Part shown: positions 46,704 to 56,027 of the stretch, in pieces
Position numbering within the stretch: the stretch's first letter is position 1
How the letters are laid out: every line of letters starts with the position of its first letter
NCBI GenBank assembly: GCA_022843385.1
Contig: JALHNT010000005.1
Location: forward strand, 42,000 to 105,999
Direction of reading: 5' to 3'
Source: Anaerolineae bacterium
GTDB taxonomy: Bacteria > Chloroflexota > Anaerolineae > Aggregatilineales > Phototrophicaceae
DNA length: 64,000 bases
Position numbers and translations under genes: made by a program
The notes under the pieces: model-generated
What the model saw: the letters and a program-made list of their open reading frames with translations, nothing else
Databases searched by the model: none
Told to the model about the DNA's origin: nothing

Positions 46704-46746
46704 AGTAGAAGCATGGAAGCCCGTCAAGAGAAGAGGGGAAACCAAG

Positions 46747-47406
46747 ATGGTCGCACTGCGCGCCGAAACCCTGGCCGCGCCGCCCGCTGAAGAACGTCAG
46801 CAAATCACTTTTGAAGACTACCTGAAGCAGTACAGCAGCCGCGAAGGAAACCAGAGCGAGTGGCTGGCGGGAGAGGTGGCGCTTTACCCCATGACCAACA
46901 ACGTCCTTCACCAGAACATCATCTTTCTGCTCTCGTTCGTGCTGCACTATTTTGTCACCAGCCGTGCCCTGGGTCGGGTGATTCAGGCCAATGTGCCGAT
47001 GAAGTACAGCGACGAGAAACCAGCCCGTGAACCAGACTCGATGGTCATCCTCAACGCCCATATCGAGCGCATCCGCCCGACCTATGTCGATGGCATCGCT
47101 GATATTGTGATCGAAGTCCTCTCGCCGGAGAGCGACGCTCGTGACCGGGGCGATAAGTTCGTCGAGTACGAAGCCGCCGGGGTGCCGGAATACTGGCTGT
47201 TCGATCCCATGCGTCAGGACGCGCTGATCTACGGGCGCGGCGAGGATGGCTACTATCATCTGCTGCCGCGTGACGAGCAGGGACGGCTGATCTCGCAGGT
47301 GCTGCTGGGGTTTGCGCTATCACCGGATGTGTTGTGGCAGGAGGCGCTGCCCTCTGGCCCGGATATGGTGCGGCTGGTCGAAGGGATGGAGACAGCCGAA
47401 TCCTGA
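46747..47406 (+). CDS. Uma2 family endonuclease (DUF820)
   Basis: 'ITFEDYLKQYSSREGNQSEWLAGEVALYP...EPDSMVILNAH...GIADIVIEVLSPESDARDRGDKFVEYEAAGVPEYWLFDP'. Confidence 0.93.
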   Translation: MVALRAETLAAPPAEERQQITFEDYLKQYSSREGNQSEWLAGEVALYPMTNNVLHQNIIFLLSFVLHYFVTSRALGRVIQANVPMKYSDEKPAREPDSMVILNAHIERIRPTYVDGIADIVIEVLSPESDARDRGDKFVEYEAAGVPEYWLFDPMRQDALIYGRGEDGYYHLLPRDEQGRLISQVLLGFALSPDVLWQEALPSGPDMVRLVEGMETAES

Positions 47407-47415
47407 TGCTCTGCA

Positions 47416-47529
47416 TTGCCAGAGATCATCACCAGCCAGCCGAAAGACTATTCGCCTGACTTTGCCCCGTCACCATCGGTTGTTGAGCGCGCCCGCATTA
47501 TCGCTGATGAATTGAAAGGCAAGAGTTGA
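47416..47529 (+). CDS. Possible small ORF or C-terminal gene fragment
   Basis: TTG-initiated 37 aa frame 'MPEIITSQPKDYSPDFAPSPSVVERARIIADELKGKS'; not in the supplied ORF track because of length. Confidence 0.3.
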   Translation: MPEIITSQPKDYSPDFAPSPSVVERARIIADELKGKS

Positions 47530-47595
47530 ATTGTCTACGGTTATTTTGTGCTATAATAATCTAATCAAGATTTGATTATTGAGGAGAGGGACATC

Positions 47596-48768
47596 ATGGT
47601 TGACCGTGTGATGGAACAGACCGGGGTTTCTTTTGAACTGAGCGCCGAACAAAAAATGTTACAGAAGATGGCGCGGGAATTCACAGCGAAGGAGATCATC
47701 CCCGTCGCCGCTGAATATGACGAACACGCCAAATTCCCGGAGGACATCTTCCACAAAGCCCGTGAGCTGGGTCTGGTGAACATGAACATTCCAGCAGAAG
47801 TGGGCGGCGTTGGTGCATCAGTATTCGAGGAATGCCTGGTGGCGGAAGAACTGGGCTATGGCTGCACCGGCATCAGCACCAGCATCAGCACCAACAACCT
47901 CGGCTCACTGCCCATCATCCTCTCCGGCAACGATCAGCAGAAGCAGTACTGGCTGGGCGAACGGCTGATGGAAAATGGCGAATTCGTGTCGTATTGCGTC
48001 ACTGAAGCGGCTGCCGGTTCCAACGTGGTCGGGATGCAGACCCGCGCCGAGCGCAAGGATGGCTACTACCTCATCAATGGCTCCAAGATTTTCATCACCA
48101 ACGCCAGCCATGCCAACTTCTTCACGGTGTTCGCCAAGACCGACCCGGATGCCGGGCATCGTGGCATCAGCGCCTTCGTGATCGACCGCAACACGCCAGG
48201 TGTCAGCGTCGGCAAGAAGTTCGATAAGATGGGCCAGCGCGCCAGCGACACCGCTGAAATCGTCTTTGAAAATGTCGAAGTGCCGGTCGAGAATCTGCTG
48301 GGCAAGGAAGGTCAGGGTTTCTACACCGCGATGAAGGTGTTCGATTACAGCCGTCCGGGCGTGGCCGCCGCAGCAGTTGGGTTGCAGCGCCGGGCGCTGG
48401 ATGAGAGCGTCAAGTATGCCCGCGAGCGCGAAGCCTTCGGCGTGCCGATCTACCAGCATCAGGCCATCGGTCACAAGATTGCTGATATGGCGATCAACTA
48501 CGAAGCCTCACGGCTGCTGGTGTGGCAGGCGGCCTGGATGGTCGAGAGTGGTCATGCCAACGCCAAAATCGCCGCTTATGCCAAAGCCTTCGCCGCTGAT
48601 ATGGCGACCCGCGCTGCCGTCGATGCGGTGCAGGTCCTGGGCGGCTATGGCTTCATGAAGGAATACCCGGTGGAGAAGCTGCTGCGTGATGTAAAGATCT
48701 TCCAGATTTACGAAGGCACCAGCGAAATCCAGCGCAACATCATCGTGCGCGAATTGTTCAAGTCGTAA
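47596..48768 (+). CDS. Acyl-CoA dehydrogenase
   Basis: 'YCVTEAAAGSNVVGMQTRAER', 'GRKxFITNA'-like 'GSKIFITNASHANFF', 'VQVLGGYGFMKEYPVEKLLRDVKIFQIYEGTSEIQRNIIVRELF'. Confidence 0.96.
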   Translation: MVDRVMEQTGVSFELSAEQKMLQKMAREFTAKEIIPVAAEYDEHAKFPEDIFHKARELGLVNMNIPAEVGGVGASVFEECLVAEELGYGCTGISTSISTNNLGSLPIILSGNDQQKQYWLGERLMENGEFVSYCVTEAAAGSNVVGMQTRAERKDGYYLINGSKIFITNASHANFFTVFAKTDPDAGHRGISAFVIDRNTPGVSVGKKFDKMGQRASDTAEIVFENVEVPVENLLGKEGQGFYTAMKVFDYSRPGVAAAAVGLQRRALDESVKYAREREAFGVPIYQHQAIGHKIADMAINYEASRLLVWQAAWMVESGHANAKIAAYAKAFAADMATRAAVDAVQVLGGYGFMKEYPVEKLLRDVKIFQIYEGTSEIQRNIIVRELFKS

Positions 48769-48787
48769 CCAGCGCCTTCTGGCACGG

Positions 48788-48817
48788 AACCGGGGGACTA
48801 TCACCCCGGTTTTTTTA
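48788..48817 (+). terminator. Intrinsic terminator after the acyl-CoA dehydrogenase
   Basis: AACCGGGG/CCCCGGTT then TTTTTTA. Confidence 0.85.
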
Positions 48818-49893
48818 TGCGACTTCCAGTGCATTTCTTCTGGCTGTTCCTGCTCATGCTGTTGGGCTGCGCTGCACCAGAGGATGTGCTGCCGACGCAG
48901 GCCGTGCTGCCGACGGTTAATTCGCCGGTTGCCACCGTGCGGCCGACTGATCCGCCGACTCCCCCACCCCCCAGCCCAACAGCGACCGCCTCGGCCCGGC
49001 CCACCCTGACCGCTGCTCTAAGCGCAACAGCCACTGCTAGCCCGACCCTAACCCTAACGCCGACCCCCAGCCCGACGCTGCCGCCGCTGGAGATTGACTT
49101 TGAGGCGGTCTACAGCCTGATGGTGGAGCTGCGAGAACCGCTGCGGCAAGCGCTGGAAGCCGATCAGTCGCTGCTTTACCCGGCGTATCGCTTCACAGTG
49201 ACCGCCTTCCGCGAGCGCGATGGCTGGGCCAAGATCACCTTAGCACCTACCGAATTGGTCGAGAATGGCTGGCAGCGGGTTGAGGATTACCGCGACCGCT
49301 GGGTGGAGGTGCTGGCGCGCCAGACCGATGACCGATGGCAGATGTGGCTGATGGGCAGCGCCGACAATCCCCCTGTCCCAGGTAATTTTGTGAACCTGGA
49401 GGCTACTCCACCGCCCTTAGCCGGAGGCTATCGCTTTCCCTGGCGCGCCGGACAGAGCTGGTGGTCCATTCAGGGTTGGCACGAGGGCAACGCGCTCGAT
49501 TTCCAGCCACAGCCGGAGGGTAGCCATGCAGTGCTGGCCGCCGAGTCAGGTTTGTTGAAAGAGGTGTGCAGCGATGGCTATCAGAGCCTACTGCAAATCA
49601 CTCATGCCGATGGTCGAGCGACCTATTATCTGCATGTGACACTGGGACAGCGGGTACGAGAGCGCTGGCTCGATCAGCCGGTACCGCAGGGTCTGGTGCT
49701 GGGGCAGCTTTACCGTCGCGTCCGTTACCGCACCGCCTGCGGTCAGGGCTACAGCCGGCATCTGCATTTCGCTGTGAGTGACCGAAGTCTCACAATCGAT
49801 GGCTACCTTCTGGCAGACATTGCGGCTGTGGCAAGCTGCTGCACCCGCCCGCCGTCCTTCACCTCAACCAACCAACCCGTTTCACCGGAGTGA
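48817..49893 (+). CDS. Lipoprotein with M23-like peptidase domain
   Basis: Lipobox 'LMLLGCAAP', Pro/Thr linker, 'GNALDFQPQPEGSHAVLAAESGLLKEVCSDGYQSLLQITHADGRATYYLHV'. Confidence 0.8.
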   Translation: MRLPVHFFWLFLLMLLGCAAPEDVLPTQAVLPTVNSPVATVRPTDPPTPPPPSPTATASARPTLTAALSATATASPTLTLTPTPSPTLPPLEIDFEAVYSLMVELREPLRQALEADQSLLYPAYRFTVTAFRERDGWAKITLAPTELVENGWQRVEDYRDRWVEVLARQTDDRWQMWLMGSADNPPVPGNFVNLEATPPPLAGGYRFPWRAGQSWWSIQGWHEGNALDFQPQPEGSHAVLAAESGLLKEVCSDGYQSLLQITHADGRATYYLHVTLGQRVRERWLDQPVPQGLVLGQLYRRVRYRTACGQGYSRHLHFAVSDRSLTIDGYLLADIAAVASCCTRPPSFTSTNQPVSPE

Positions 49894-49924
49894 GTGCCGA
49901 TCGAGAAACGTGGCTCTGCGACCA

Positions 49925-50539
49925 CTAACCCATAGACCGGGCGCGGGCATAGTGACGGCGGGCTTTGGCGCGATTGCCACAATCCTCCATATCGCACCAG
50001 CGGCGGCTGTGATTGCGGCTGGTATCCAGGAAGAGCCAGCTACAATCCGGGCTGGCGCAGTGGCGAAGCTGTTTGAGCGCCGGCGATGTCAACAGATCAA
50101 GGGCTGATTGCAGGAGCGGCCAGCCCAGCCAGGTCAGGTCATCATCCGGTTTCAGCCATGCCCAGGCGAAGCCAGTCGCCGTTGGCAGCAGGCGGCGCCA
50201 GGTTTGCGCGATCTGTGCCAGCTCATTCAGACGTTCCAGATCAGCCGCATCCGGTTGGCGCTGTTCGGAAAGCGCCGTGAAGATGCGATACAACAGGCTG
50301 CGCAGCCCTTTGATCTCGTCCAGCGCTGCCACAGCCCGTTGCGGATGCTGGTGTGCCCGTTCGATCATCCGCCCCAATTCATCCAGTTGGATCAGACCGG
50401 CCAGCCGTGACCAGAGCAGCAGCCCTTCGACGCTTTCCAGCCACTCGACATCCACCGCGCCATCCACCCATTCGAGCGTATTGACAAAATCTAGGCAGAG
50501 ACTGCCGCCAGCAAACTTAAAGGTCTCAACACCGACCAT
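49925..50539 (-). CDS. CGNR zinc finger / ABATE domain regulator
   Basis: 'GGSLCLDFVNTLEW' and C-terminal 'LRHCASPDCSWLFLDTSRNHSRRWCDMEDCGNRAKARRHYAR'. Confidence 0.95.
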   Translation of the reverse strand: MVGVETFKFAGGSLCLDFVNTLEWVDGAVDVEWLESVEGLLLWSRLAGLIQLDELGRMIERAHQHPQRAVAALDEIKGLRSLLYRIFTALSEQRQPDAADLERLNELAQIAQTWRRLLPTATGFAWAWLKPDDDLTWLGWPLLQSALDLLTSPALKQLRHCASPDCSWLFLDTSRNHSRRWCDMEDCGNRAKARRHYARARSMG

Positions 50540-50561
50540 CAATATAACCCCTTTAATCAAT

Positions 50562-50621
50562 TTGACAGGTTAGCCCGAATCAACTATGCTTATAACCAGT
50601 AAAAAGCATTTAGCTGGTTAT
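50562..50621 (+). promoter_or_regulatory. Sigma70-type promoter plus inverted-repeat operator in divergent CGNR/EamA intergenic region
   Basis: TTGACA(50562-50567)-17 nt-TATGCT(50585-50590); ATAACCAG(50592-50599)/CTGGTTAT(50614-50621). Confidence 0.75.
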
Positions 50622-50635
50622 GTCAATGAGGGGTT

Positions 50636-51556
50636 ATGGTTGCTGTTCGTGAATTCTCGCCAGTGGTCATCCGCCAGGCCATCCTCGCCATGATCGCCTC
50701 TGCCGCCTGCTGGGGGCTGGGGATGGTGATGAGCAAGTATACCGTCAGCGCTGTCCCGCCCGTGACGCTGCTGGTGGTTCAGTTGCTCGCCAGTGTCAGC
50801 GTACTATGGCTGATGACAGCGCTGCGTCGGATGCCGATCACGTGGAGCTGGGGAACACTGCGCAAGGGAATGACCGGTGTGCTGGAACCGGGGCTGGCGT
50901 ATCTGGCGGGACTGATCGGCTTAACCATGACCAGCAGCAGCAGCGCCTCGCTCATCAGCGCGATGGAACCCTTCATGATCGCCGCGCTGGCCTGGGTGCT
51001 GCTGCGTGAACGCATCACCCGGCGTGCCGGCCTGCTGATGCTGCTGGCGGTGTGCGGTGTGGTTCTGGTGACTGGGGCGGAAAGCGGCGGCGCAGGCCAG
51101 ACATCCTTGCCGGGTGATTTGTTGATCCTGTTGGGGACAGGTTTTGCCGCACTGTATGTCATCAGCAGTCGCAGGAGTGTATTGGGTCTTGATCCGCTGC
51201 CGCTGGCCGCTTTGCAGCAGAGTTTTGGTTTGCTGCTGGCCTTGCTGGCGCTGCCCTGGGCATTGACCCTGGGCGGGGAGCAGACACATATCGCCCAGGT
51301 GCCGCTCTCGGCCTGGGGCTGGTCGCTGCTGACCGGCGTGGTGCAGTACGCGATGGCTTTCCTGCTCTATCTGAACGCGCTCAAGGTTTTGCCAGCCACC
51401 CGCGCTGCTCTGTTCCTGACGCTTATCCCGCTGTTCGGTGTGGGTGGATCGGCGCTGTTTCTGGGCGAAGCCCTGACTGCTGTGCAGATCACGGGCGGCG
51501 GATTAATCCTACTGGCGCTGATCGGGCTTCGCACAGGCGCAACCCATACGGACTAA
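50636..51556 (+). CDS. EamA/DMT family transporter
   Basis: Ten TM helices in two repeats, 'SLISAMEPFMIAALAWVLLRERITRRAGLLMLLAVCGVVLV'. Confidence 0.93.
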   Translation: MVAVREFSPVVIRQAILAMIASAACWGLGMVMSKYTVSAVPPVTLLVVQLLASVSVLWLMTALRRMPITWSWGTLRKGMTGVLEPGLAYLAGLIGLTMTSSSSASLISAMEPFMIAALAWVLLRERITRRAGLLMLLAVCGVVLVTGAESGGAGQTSLPGDLLILLGTGFAALYVISSRRSVLGLDPLPLAALQQSFGLLLALLALPWALTLGGEQTHIAQVPLSAWGWSLLTGVVQYAMAFLLYLNALKVLPATRAALFLTLIPLFGVGGSALFLGEALTAVQITGGGLILLALIGLRTGATHTD

Positions 51557-51684
51557 CGTCCGTTTCTCACCGTCTATTCATTATTTTCTCATACAACCGC
51601 TGATCGTCTGGGTTACACTCCTCCTGATTTCACTTCCGAATGGGAAGTGTACAATCGTTGGGATATTTATGGAGGAGTCGATTT

Positions 51685-52743
51685 ATGAATCGTCGTTTGC
51701 TAGGACTGGTACTGCTTCTGGTCGGTCTGCTGAGTCTGTCATCGGTCGCTTTCGCTCAGGATGCTGAGCCGATTGCCACCGGACTGAACAACCCGCGCCA
51801 CATCAGTTTTGATGCCGATGGTAACCTCTATATCGCTGAAGCCGGACAGGGTGGCGATACGGATGGCATCGGTCCTTTTGGCGCGGCCAAGTTTGGCGAA
51901 ACCGGTCAGATCACGGTTGTCTCAGCCGAAGGCGAACAGTCCGTCCTGATCCCTAACCTGCTCAGTCTGGACGCCGGTTTCGGTCAGATTGAAGGCCCAA
52001 TGGCGGTTTATGTCACCGATGACAGCTACTGGGTGGTTGTGGGCATTGGCCCGCAGGAACTTGGTGAAGGCCAGCATGTCGAAGCCCTGGTACAGTATGA
52101 TAAAGAAACCCTAGAAGTGGGCGCGGTGATTGACATCGGCGCTTATGAAACCGAGAACAATCCTGACCAGACCGAAGAGCTGGTGGCGAACCCCTCGGAT
52201 ATTGATGTCAGCGCCGATGGCGTGGTCTATATCGTTGATGCCAGCGGCAACGCTCTGTATAGCTGGACAGAAGCCGATGGACTGAGCGAATTCGCTGTGT
52301 GGGTGCCAACCGAAGGTTCAGCCCAGGCCGTACCAACTTCGGTCTCGGTTGGGCCAGATGGCGATGTCTATGTGGGCTTCCTCAGCGGTTTCCCCTTCGC
52401 CAAAGAGAGCGCCGTGATCGAACGTTACAGCGCCGATGGCGAGCTGAAGGAAACCTACACCGGCTTGTCCTATGTCACCGATGTCGTAGTGACCGATGAT
52501 GGCACCATCTACGCCGTCGAATTCGCGGCTGGCTTTGGTGACTTCGGCTGGGAAAGTGGTGGGCGCGTGGTCGAGGTCAGCGCTGATGGCGTCGAAGCGA
52601 TTGCTGAAGGACTGAACTTCCCCTACGGCTTGGCGATCAATGCCGACGGTGAGATGTTCGTCAGCGTTAACACCTACGGTATTACCGCGGAAGGCGCGCT
52701 CATCCTCGATGAAGGTGCCGTCATTCCAGTGGGCGGTATGTAG
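51685..52743 (+). CDS. ScyD/ScyE family protein (secreted beta-propeller-like)
   Basis: Signal peptide; 'IATGLNNPRHISFDADGNLYIAEAGQGGDTDG...GQITVVSAEGEQSVLIPNLLSL'. Confidence 0.88.
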   Translation: MNRRLLGLVLLLVGLLSLSSVAFAQDAEPIATGLNNPRHISFDADGNLYIAEAGQGGDTDGIGPFGAAKFGETGQITVVSAEGEQSVLIPNLLSLDAGFGQIEGPMAVYVTDDSYWVVVGIGPQELGEGQHVEALVQYDKETLEVGAVIDIGAYETENNPDQTEELVANPSDIDVSADGVVYIVDASGNALYSWTEADGLSEFAVWVPTEGSAQAVPTSVSVGPDGDVYVGFLSGFPFAKESAVIERYSADGELKETYTGLSYVTDVVVTDDGTIYAVEFAAGFGDFGWESGGRVVEVSADGVEAIAEGLNFPYGLAINADGEMFVSVNTYGITAEGALILDEGAVIPVGGM

Positions 52744-52798
52744 AGAATACCCTAAGAACTTGCTGAGGAATTGTGTAGAACAGTCCTCATCCTCACTC

Positions 52799-52830
52799 AA
52801 CCCTCTGCTATCATGTGGCAGGGGGTTTTT
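52799..52830 (+). terminator. Intrinsic terminator
   Basis: AACCCTCTGC/GCAGGGGGTT then TTT. Confidence 0.75.
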
Positions 52831-52856
52831 CATGAAGGCATAATTCTGGAGGCCGA

Positions 52857-54590
52857 ATGTCACGTCGTAACCTGAATATTCTCGGTATTCTGATCCTGAT
52901 GGGGATCACCTCTGTCGTCAGCGTTGTCGGTTTCACCTTTGTCACCGGCGGATCAGGCGAAGCCAGCGCACCGATCAGCGCACCGACGCTTGATCTGTCC
53001 ACCGCCACGCCCAATGGCCCTGCCACGCAGATGGCTGAACTCTCGGCTCAGGGCGAAGCGCTGCAAGCGACTAATGACGCACTCAGCACCCAGGTCAATG
53101 CGCCGCCGGACACCTCGGCTCTGGATGAGGCTTCAACTCAGGTGGCTGTCCTGCAAGCGACCAACGACGGGTTGAGCGCCCTGGTTGCTAGCGGCGCTGA
53201 TCAGGTTGCCAGCCTGGAAGCCGTCAATGCCGCTATGAGTACTGCTGTTGTGGATGCCGCCGGCGCTGTTGCCGAAGCGACCTCTATTGCAATGGTCGCC
53301 GCGACCGCCAGTGCCATGCCGACTCATACAGCGACACCACTCCCGACCAACACCCCCGTTCCACCGACGCCGACCCCGGTACCGCCGACAGCCACACCAG
53401 TCCCGCCAACCCCGACCACTGCCCCGGCAGCGGCACAGTCCGCCCAACCGGCGACGCTGTATCGCATCGTGCCGGAAGAGTCGCAGGTGACATTCAGCAT
53501 CTTTGAAGAGCTGCGCGGCGCTCCGGTGACCGTGCTAGGAACGACCAATCAGGTCGCAGGCGATATTCTGGTGGACTTTGCCAATCCCGCAGCCTCACGG
53601 GTGGGTATCATCCGCATCAACGCCCGTTCGCTGACCACTGACAACGAGTTCCGTAATCGGGCTATCCGCAGCGAGATTCTGGAGTCCGCCCGCGATGAGT
53701 ACGAGTTCATCGACTTCACCCCGACGGCTATCGAAGGGATGCCGGGGTCGGTGGGACTGGGCGAGACGGTGACCTTCCAGATCACCGGCGACCTCAAGAT
53801 CCGCGACATCGTGCAGGTGGTGACGTTCGAGGTGACGGCCACAGCCACCGCTGACCGGTTGGAAGGCACAGCCACTACCACCGTAACCCGCGCTCAGTTC
53901 AACCTGCAAATCCCCAGCGTGCCGGGTGTTGCCAATGTGGCTGACGAAGTGCCGCTGGAAATCCGCTTCGTTGCTGCGGCGGTGGATGCGCCACCAGCCG
54001 AAGCCAGCGCGGAAGCCACTGCTGAGGCGGCGGCTGATGTCCCGGCTTCGACGCTGTATCGCATCGTGGCGGAAGAGTCGCAGGTGACGTTCAGCATCTT
54101 TGAAGAACTGCGCGGCGCACCCGTGACCGTCATTGGGACGACCAATCAGGTGGCCGGCGATATTCTGGTGGACTTCGCCAACCCAGCGGCCTCACGGGTA
54201 GGCATCATCCGCATCAATGCCCGCACGCTGGCGACTGACAATGAATTCCGCAACCGGGCTATCCGCAGTGAAATCCTCGAATCCGCCCGTGATGAGTATG
54301 AATTCATCGACTTCACGCCGACAGCCATCAGCGGAATGCCGGAGTCGGTGGCGCTGGGCGAAACGGTGACCTTCCAGATCACTGGCGACCTGAAGATTCG
54401 TGACATCGTGCAGGTCGTGACATTCGAAGTATCAGCAACCGCGACGGCTGACCGGCTGGAGGGTCTGGCGACCACCACCGTGACCCGCGCCCAGTTCAAT
54501 CTGCAAATCCCCAACGTGCCGAGCGTCGCCAACGTGGCCGACGAAGTGCCGCTGGAAATCCGCTTCGTGGCGACAGCAGTGCCGCAGTAA
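52857..54590 (+). CDS. Membrane-anchored protein with two tandem YceI domains
   Basis: N-terminal TM, Pro/Thr linker, two near-identical copies of 'TLYRIV.EESQVTFSIFEELRGAPVTV.GTTNQVAGDILVDFANPAASRVGIIRINAR.L.TDNEFRNRAIRSEILESARDEYEFIDFTPTAI'. Confidence 0.95.
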   Translation: MSRRNLNILGILILMGITSVVSVVGFTFVTGGSGEASAPISAPTLDLSTATPNGPATQMAELSAQGEALQATNDALSTQVNAPPDTSALDEASTQVAVLQATNDGLSALVASGADQVASLEAVNAAMSTAVVDAAGAVAEATSIAMVAATASAMPTHTATPLPTNTPVPPTPTPVPPTATPVPPTPTTAPAAAQSAQPATLYRIVPEESQVTFSIFEELRGAPVTVLGTTNQVAGDILVDFANPAASRVGIIRINARSLTTDNEFRNRAIRSEILESARDEYEFIDFTPTAIEGMPGSVGLGETVTFQITGDLKIRDIVQVVTFEVTATATADRLEGTATTTVTRAQFNLQIPSVPGVANVADEVPLEIRFVAAAVDAPPAEASAEATAEAAADVPASTLYRIVAEESQVTFSIFEELRGAPVTVIGTTNQVAGDILVDFANPAASRVGIIRINARTLATDNEFRNRAIRSEILESARDEYEFIDFTPTAISGMPESVALGETVTFQITGDLKIRDIVQVVTFEVSATATADRLEGLATTTVTRAQFNLQIPNVPSVANVADEVPLEIRFVATAVPQ

Positions 54591-54775
54591 GATTGACGAG
54601 CATGGGGCAGCCCTCCTCGCTGCCCCATTCGATAATTCCATCTGCCCTTTTTCGATAAACACAATCGGTTTTCCCAACAGACACCGTGCTGACGAATCTG
54701 CGGTTGCGAACGGGTGTTCCATCCGCTATACTGTGCGATAGTCCTTTTTGCCTTGATAATCACAGGGAACCGATC

Positions 54776-55975
54776 ATGAAACCACTGACGCAGGCCGGAG
54801 TGCGCGCCATCATGCTGGCCGCCCAGGGTCTCACTGAACCGGCCACGCCTGCCACCAAAGCCGATGTACAGGCCATCATCCGCCGCATGCATGTGCTGCA
54901 GATCGATACCATCAACATTGTTGCCCGCAGCCCTTATCTGGTGTTGTGGAGCCGGTTGGGTGATTATGATCCACGCTGGCTCGATCAATTGCTGGCAGAA
55001 GGCAAGCTGTTTGAATACTGGTCCCATGCCGCTTGCTTCCTGCCAGTTGAGGATTTTGCCCTCTACCGGCCGGAAATGCTGGCGCAATTGGAGGAAGGCT
55101 CACGGGCGCAGCGCTGGTTGGGCCAACACGCCGGGGTAGCCGAGCAAGTGCTGGAGCATGTGCGGCAGGTTGGCGCTGTCCGTTCAGCCGATTTTGAACG
55201 TACCGATGGCGAGAAAGGGTCATGGTGGAACTGGAAAGCGGAGAAAGTGGCGCTGGAGTATCTGTTTTATGCCGGAGAACTGATGATCCGTGAGCGGCAC
55301 AATTTCCAGCGTATCTATGATCTGCGCGAGCGCATCATGCCCAACTGGACAGATGACCACTTGCCAAGCCAGGCCGATATCCACGATCAGTTCGCCCTGC
55401 ACACGATCAAGGCGTTGGGCGTGACTAAAGCCGAATGGATTGCCGATTACTTTCGCCTGAAGAAAGCTCCGGTTCAGGCTGCACTCAAACGCTTACAGCA
55501 GCGCGGCGCAGTGCTGACCGTGCCTGTGGAAGGCTGGGGGCATCCCGGGCTGGCACATCCCGATCATCGTCCGATGGTGGAAGCGGCTGCCGATGGCGTG
55601 CTGCCACAGGCGCGAACTACGCTGCTCTCCCCGTTTGATCCGATTGTATGGGATCGGGCGCGGGCGCTCGATCTGTTCAACTTCGATTATCGCATCGAGT
55701 GTTACACGCCGGCTCCCAAACGCCAGTATGGTTACTTCACGCTGCCGGTGCTGTGTCGCAACCGGTTGGTGGGGCGGCTTGATCCCAAAGCTCATCGCCA
55801 GGATGGGATATTTGAAGTAAAGGCCTTTCATCTGGAGCCGAATGTGCTGCTCGAGGATGATGAGATCGAGGATGTAAAAGCAGCGATCAAAGCCTGCGCC
55901 ACCTGGCATAAGACGCCACAGGTTGTCGTCCGCTATACCACACTGCCAGAACTGGCCGAGCGACTGGCAGATTAG
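54776..55975 (+). CDS. YcaQ-like winged-helix DNA glycosylase family protein
   Basis: 'MHVLQIDTINIVARSPYLVLWSRLGDY', 'LFEYWSHAACFLPVEDF', 'LLSPFDPIVWDRARALDLFNFDYRIECYTPAPKRQYGYFTLPVLCRNRLVGRLDPKAHR'. Confidence 0.94.
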   Translation: MKPLTQAGVRAIMLAAQGLTEPATPATKADVQAIIRRMHVLQIDTINIVARSPYLVLWSRLGDYDPRWLDQLLAEGKLFEYWSHAACFLPVEDFALYRPEMLAQLEEGSRAQRWLGQHAGVAEQVLEHVRQVGAVRSADFERTDGEKGSWWNWKAEKVALEYLFYAGELMIRERHNFQRIYDLRERIMPNWTDDHLPSQADIHDQFALHTIKALGVTKAEWIADYFRLKKAPVQAALKRLQQRGAVLTVPVEGWGHPGLAHPDHRPMVEAAADGVLPQARTTLLSPFDPIVWDRARALDLFNFDYRIECYTPAPKRQYGYFTLPVLCRNRLVGRLDPKAHRQDGIFEVKAFHLEPNVLLEDDEIEDVKAAIKACATWHKTPQVVVRYTTLPELAERLAD

Positions 55976-56027
55976 GCTGCGGTAGAATAGGGAGATGATC
56001 CGGGTGTATCACAACGAATGAAACGTG

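Noticed and set aside
46516-47259. 247-aa minus-strand ORF upstream of the NTase
   Set aside because: Mostly antisense to the well-supported Uma2 gene; its 5' half has shadow-ORF composition, and the promoter/terminator structure explains the intergenic part better.
54602-54628. Strong hairpin ATGGGGCAGC/GCTGCCCCAT after the YceI gene as intrinsic terminator
   Set aside because: Stem is good but no U-tract follows on the coding strand, so termination is uncertain; not listed as a terminator.
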